DNA of 64,000 bases, from assembly GCA_963580285.1 (NCBI GenBank), contig OY757026.1:42897431-42961430 (forward strand). Direction: 5' to 3'. Positions 60,071 to 64,000 of the stretch are shown here, piece by piece. Source of the DNA: Lucinisca nassula. Its lineage: Eukaryota > Mollusca > Bivalvia > Lucinida > Lucinidae. The translations under genes were made by a program, and so were the position numbers. Numbering within the stretch: position 1 is the stretch's first letter; each line of letters begins with the position of its first letter. Under the pieces are notes generated by a model. The model ran no database searches and was not told where the DNA came from. It worked only from the letters and a program-made list of their open reading frames with translations.

Positions 60071-60262
60071 GAATCAGCTGATGGGTCGCTTGTGTTTTAT
60101 ACAAGTAGTGACGTCACAGTTATAGTATTAATAACAAGTTTAACTTTTGAAAGAGCGTCGTTCAGTTACGTTGGGCGAATATGCTGTATATGTGCTCAAG
60201 CCTCCGGCTTTAACTCCAATAATGCCCCTCATCCATCACGGACGCTTGGATGAGGGGTCATT
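60071..60262 (-). repeat. DIRS right inverted terminal repeat
   Basis: The inner part 60071-60193 is complementary to 55169-55291. The outer part 60186-60262 (CTCAAGCCTCCGGCTTTAAC ... GCTTGGATGAGGGGTCATT) is specific to the right end and contains its own hairpin CCCCTCATCC...GGATGAGGGG. Confidence 0.93.
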
Positions 60263-60367
60263 TTCCAAATAAATTTTGATGAAAACACAGCCGGACATCC
60301 CCAAATTTTGAAATGGACTCCTGGTTTATATAAGGAGGAAGATTCCATTTGGTACAAAAAGGGTTGA

Positions 60368-60864
60368 AAAGCTTCATCTGATCTTGGCTAATACCATAAA
60401 AGGTAGCAATCACATCTAAAGATGCGAACAATGTGTTCATTTAGCGATTTGTACCACAAATACTGTAAAAAGCTTTTATCTGAAAAGTTTATTATCTCCC
60501 TTCACAAAAGAGGGAAAACTGTGGAAACTTCTTGTGAAATTTATAATTATGCAAAGGGAGGCAATTAAATTGCCTCATAATTAAAGAAATTAGCTTCTAC
60601 CGTTTCTGTCATATTCGAAGGGAGATAATTTATCAATGCCTGTACAAATTTTTGTGATTTTGATTGAACTGTTTGTGGTATTAATATGAAGCGTTGTATA
60701 TAAGCATGATTGATTGATTTGTATTCTGAGTCCCAGAAAAGGAAGTTTTGTTCATTTGGCTCTTTCTGTATTTCCAAATTAAAAAAAGTCCCCTACCATT
60801 ACTTTATTTACCCTAAATATTGAGACACCTCAACTGCTTACCATACGTACAATTCACTACCAAA
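60368..60864. other. Spacer, no feature seen
   Basis: AT-rich with short homology between GGGAGGCAATTAAATTGCC (inverted repeat near 60557-60576). A 70-codon minus-strand frame has no domain. Confidence 0.4.
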
Positions 60865-60955
60865 TGTCTAAAATACAAGTAGCTTGATAAGTGGCAAACA
60901 CCGTAGACCCTGATGAGTGGCATCGCATCTTGGTTTGCACTGTTTGTTCAGGCCT
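60865..60955. repeat. Family R/Q palindromic module fragment
   Basis: AAGTGGCAAACACCGTAGAC, CCTGATGAGTGGCATCGCAT, TTGGTTTGCACTGTTTG. Degraded palindrome of the shared AAACAGTG type. A similar fragment (GGCAAACCATGTAGAACAGA ... GTTCTACACTGTTTGC) is at 62838-62898. Confidence 0.5.
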
Positions 60956-61111
60956 GACTGTCCGAATAAATATGGTCAATACTGTAACTGGTATGATGAG
61001 TATGTCCCTGAATTAATTGGGAGATTGACCGATCAGTTACAAACAATAGTTGATTAGTTTTTCCCTCTAACATCCATTGTCCATATAACTAGATTGAATT
61101 TTGTATCATTA

Positions 61112-62272
61112 ACCTTGGAAGCTGTTTTATTTGAAGTACTATTACTGCTGGCTTTCTGTTGCTATTGGCTGTTCCGGGCTGGAAAATTCTGATTGTCCGC
61201 TTGCCATGACAAGTAAAAAAAAAGTTTTGGAGAAATAGTGAGAATTTTGCCTAGTCCCTATGAAATTTACCAAAATCTCATGCCTTGGTCATGCAGCCCT
61301 ACTGTTTATATTCAAGTAGAGACAATATTTTATCATAAAAATCTGCTGTTTCATTTGAACTTCTGCTACTCTTGGCTATTGTTATTTGAAGTTCTCATAC
61401 TCTTGGCTGTTTTGTTTGAAGCTCTGCTACCCTTGGCTGTTGTATTTGAAGTTTGTGTCCTCTTGGCTGTTTTATTGGAAGTGCTGCTACTTGATCTTGG
61501 CTGTTGTATTTGAAGTTCTCTTACTGTGCCCTGTTATATTTGAAGTTCTCATACTGTTGACTGTTTCAAAAAATATTTGAAGTTCTCTTACTGTTAATTG
61601 GCTGTTGCATACTGTTGGCGGTTTATTTGAAGTTCTTTTTACTGTTGGCTTTCTTATTTGAAGTAAAGTTCTCATACATTTGGCTGGTTTATTTGAAGTC
61701 CCTTATTGTTAGCTGTTTTATTTGAAGTTCATTTATTGTTGGCTGCTCTACTCAAAGTTCTCCCACTGTTGGCTGTTTTATTGGAAGTTTTCTCACTGTT
61801 GGCTGTTTTATTTCGAGAGTTATTTACTGTTGGCAGTTTTATTTGAATTTCTCTCACTGTTAGCTGTTTTATTTGAAATTCTATTTAATGTTGGCTGTTT
61901 TATTTTAAGTCCTCCTTCTGCCCTCTATTTTATTTGAAGTTCTCTCACTGCTGGCTGTTTCATTTGAAGTTCTCTCACTGTTGGGTATTTTATTTTAAGT
62001 TCTCTCACAGCTGGCTGTTTCATTTGAGGTTCTCTCACCGTTGGCTATTTTATTTGAAGTTCTCTCACTGCTGGCTGTTTCATTTGAGGTTCTTTTACTG
62101 TTGGCTATTTTATTTGAAGTTCTCTCACTGATGGCTACTATTCACTATTTTATTTGAAGTTCTGTTTACTGTTGCTGATTTTATTTGAAGTTCTCTCACT
62201 GTTGGCTATTCTATTTGAAGTTATATTCACTGTTGGCTATTTTATTTGACGTTCTATTTACTGTTGGTTATT
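61112..62272 (+). repeat. 30-bp minisatellite, first array
   Basis: Unit TTTGAAGTTCTCTCACTGTT, GGCTATTTTA, over 30 copies. Early copies (61112-61700) are diverged and include a fragment of the GCTGGAAAATTCT MITE at about 61166-61285. Period 30 keeps frames open (KFSHCWLFYL repeats); these are not genes. Confidence 0.92.
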
Positions 62273-63435
62273 AATGACAGATTCTATCTGTCTATTCTCA
62301 CTGTCCTGCACTTTTTAAAGTAGTTCCGGCTCCCCCGGCTTTGACCGCCATAGAAATATGAGTCCGCACAAAATGTAGACCAGCTTTTATTCAATTTTAG
62401 GCACAGTTTCATTCCGGTGATTGTTTTGAAAATTTTCTCGCTCATATTTTTATACATGTACTATCTCAAGTTGAAAAATTCCATGAAAGATCAGACAGCA
62501 CATGTCTTTTGAAAAACAAACAATGATTAAAAAGCACCATACAAAACATGAAGCAGACGAATTTACATTTTATCTCATTTTTCAGAGATTGGATTTCATA
62601 TAAATCAGCTGCCTGTAGATGAATCGTAAGAAATGTGAAGTTTGTGGCACAATTTAAAACAAAAAGATAAAAGAAAAAAAAAAGATGAAATGTCCTCTGC
62701 TACATTCAAAATGGCTAGGCTAAGATTTTACCCCTTCCACCCACAAGTTTCTCAAGTTCACTCTTCAGTCACTGAATTTGTACACATCCATTCTACTCAT
62801 GTAAATTGGGTGTCTAGTCAATAGTCATCAACAGCTTGGCAAACCATGTAGAACAGAATGAGATATATCATTATGAGGTTCTACACTGTTTGCATCTGTA
62901 GCTATAAAGCGCTGAAAGGGTACAAACTCATAACGCTTAAATGACCTAATTAAATGCGCAAAGTATGTGACGCGAGAAATTTCACCGTACGGTAGCAAGC
63001 CAGCAATAATATACTCCAAACAGTTATCAATGTCCAATTCTGTTGTAGATCTGAATAACTGAATATTTAAGCACAGTTGTGATAAATAATAAGCTACATG
63101 CCGCAACACTTCAAACATCGCACAAAAAGTGCTTTCCTTGATTGTAGCGCATGGCATAAGGTAGGTTCTTGAAGGAGCTGGGCAACATCTCAGTAGACAG
63201 GAGTAAGCTTTTACAAGAAAGTTGTGTCTAAGCTTAGCACACGTTTATTTGGGTTGTCATAAAACTGGCAACTTGTCATTTGCATGTTGTATTAATGTGC
63301 AAATAAAATGATGATGAAAGTGTATAACAGCCGATTCACCTCAGTTTTGTGAACCAAACTAAAATTCAGCACTCCAGCGCCTTTGTCCTTATGACTTAAG
63401 AAAATAAATCTGAATTTTTCACAGAATCTGTCATT
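62273..63435. mobile_element. 1.16-kb inverted-repeat-bounded segment inside the minisatellite
   Basis: AATGACAGATTCT at 62273-62285 and its complement AGAATCTGTCATT at 63423-63435 mark the points where the 30-bp array stops and resumes. The content is unlike the array. It may be an inserted DNA element; no target duplication is clear because the flanks are repetitive. Confidence 0.5.
62828..63157 (-). CDS. Hypothetical 109-residue frame
   Basis: Minus-strand open frame beginning MPCATIKESTFCAMFEVLRH and containing LPYGEISRVTYFAHLIRSFK, RYEFVPFQRFIATDANSVEP. Composition is more protein-like than that of neighbouring frames, and it lies wholly in the inverted-repeat-bounded segment. Its last ~20 codons run into a fragment of the AAACAGTG palindromic module (62838-62898), so the true end is probably lost. 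I do not recognise a family. It could be a transposon gene fragment or chance. Confidence 0.25.
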   Translation of the reverse strand: MPCATIKESTFCAMFEVLRHVAYYLSQLCLNIQLFRSTTELDIDNCLEYIIAGLLPYGEISRVTYFAHLIRSFKRYEFVPFQRFIATDANSVEPHNDISHSVLHGLPSC

Positions 63436-63454
63436 TCAGTGCCTTTTGGCGCTT

Positions 63455-64000
63455 TGATTTTATTTGAAGTTCTCTTGCAGTTGGCTGTTTTATTTGAAAT
63501 TCTCTCACTATTGGCAGTTTTATTTGAAGTTTTCTCACTGTTGGCCATTTCATTTGAAGTTCTCTCACTGTTGGCTATTTTATTTGAAATTCTCTCAGTG
63601 CTGGCTGTTTCATTTGAAGTTCTCTCACTGTTGGCTATTTGAGGTTCTCCCACTGTTGGCTGTTTCATTTGAAGTTCTCTCACTGTTGGCTATTTCATTT
63701 GAAGTTCTTTCACTGTTGGCTATTTTATTTGAGGTTCTCTCACTGTTGGCTATTTTATATGAAGTTCTCTCACTGTTTGCTATTTTATTTGGAATTCTAT
63801 TTACTGTTGGTTATTTTATTTGAAGTTCTCTCACTTTCGGCTATTTCATTTGAAGTTCTCTCACTGTTGGCTGTTTTATTTGAAGTTCTCTCACTGCTGG
63901 CTGTTTCATTTGAAGTTCTCTCACTGTTGGCTATTTTATTTGAAGTTCTCTCACAGCTGGCTGTTTCATTTGAAGTTCTTTCACTGGTTATTTTATTTGA
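63455..64000 (+). repeat. 30-bp minisatellite, second array
   Basis: Same unit as 61112-62272 and more homogeneous, alternating GGCTATTTTA and GGCTGTTTCA versions. It runs off the end of the window. Confidence 0.93.

Larger units (their letters stand above)
55135..60262 (+). mobile_element. DIRS-type tyrosine-recombinase retrotransposon, defective
   Basis: 5.1 kb, inserted in a family R MITE. It has the complete DIRS-1 terminal architecture: inverted terminal repeats whose inner 123 bp match, different outer ends, and an internal complementary region that is the complement of the joined right and left ends. Gene order is gag-like, RT/RNase H, tyrosine recombinase, all in plus orientation, as in animal DIRS elements. 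All frames carry stops or shifts. No DAM-methylase domain is seen between RNase H and recombinase. The element cannot be autonomous, yet its ends look fresh. Confidence 0.93.
55017..60367 (+). mobile_element. Family R MITE split by the DIRS element
   Basis: The left half, 55017-55140, has TTAACCCATTTAGTACCAGA, GGTACCCTGACAAACCATGC, palindrome ATCAGATGCTGCAGAACACA, GCATCTGATCAGGGCCTCCA and TTTGCTAAAAGCTCAGTCATT. The right half, 60257-60367, has GTCATTTTCCAAATAAATTT, GACATCCCCAAATTTTGAAA, GGAGGAAGATTCCATTTGGT, ACAAAAAGGGTTGA. Joined at GTCATT they form a complete family R element. This fixes the boundaries of the DIRS insertion. Confidence 0.9.

Noticed and set aside
55135..60262. LTR retrotransposon or endogenous retrovirus
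   Set aside because: There are no direct LTRs, protease or integrase. Inverted ends, an internal complementary region and a tyrosine recombinase identify DIRS.
61934..63823. Repetitive frames of the KFSHCWLFYL type
   Set aside because: 30-bp minisatellite translated; no start context or domain.

Overview
The window looks like intergenic DNA from an animal genome, most likely a mollusc and probably a bivalve. The evidence is the mix of repeats: several tRNA-derived SINE families with a shared 3' block ending in a GACGTTAAACC-type motif and CAAA-type tail, rolling-circle-like elements that begin AGCTCACC and end CTTGTT, an RTE-like LINE, a DIRS-type tyrosine-recombinase retroelement, and many short palindrome-cored DNA elements. 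The species is inference. I found no host gene that I can support. Almost every open reading frame lies in a tandem repeat whose period is a multiple of three, or in a transposon relic.

Layout. 1-4938 is the 3' part of a rolling-circle-like element made of two tandem arrays. 4939-6343 holds a palindromic element and a terminal-inverted-repeat (TIR) transposon with a broken HIRAN-like reading frame. Complete rolling-circle-like elements lie at 6344-8918, 10168-12793, 15620-18100 and 40412-43550, each filled with its own 145-170 bp monomers. A large TIR-bounded region (19336-24084) is packed with SINEs and two LINE relics. 24-30 kb holds TTAA-flanked MITEs, a 54-bp minisatellite and several SINEs. 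30774-34867 is a pogo/Tigger-like element split by a LINE with a long open frame (31312-34377). 36-39.5 kb is a duplicated block of element end plus 39-bp satellite, split by a nested transposon. 45.6-46.9 kb is a higher-order satellite. 47-49.9 kb holds two Helitron-like elements. 50-55 kb is a dense nest of SINEs and palindromic elements. 55135-60262 is a DIRS element with classic terminal and internal complementary repeats but decayed genes. 61.1-64 kb is a 30-bp minisatellite interrupted by a 1.16-kb inverted-repeat-bounded segment.

Three points stand out. (1) The DIRS element has a 123-bp inverted repeat and an internal complementary region with no mismatch that I can see, although its gag, RT and recombinase frames are all broken; it sits precisely in a TTAA-type MITE at a six-base GTCATT site. 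(2) A family of about 60-110 bp palindromes recurs some 17 times, with arm changes compensated on the opposite arm. (3) A second palindromic module (AAACAGTGTAG...GATCAGA) is shared by at least three MITE families whose termini are unrelated.
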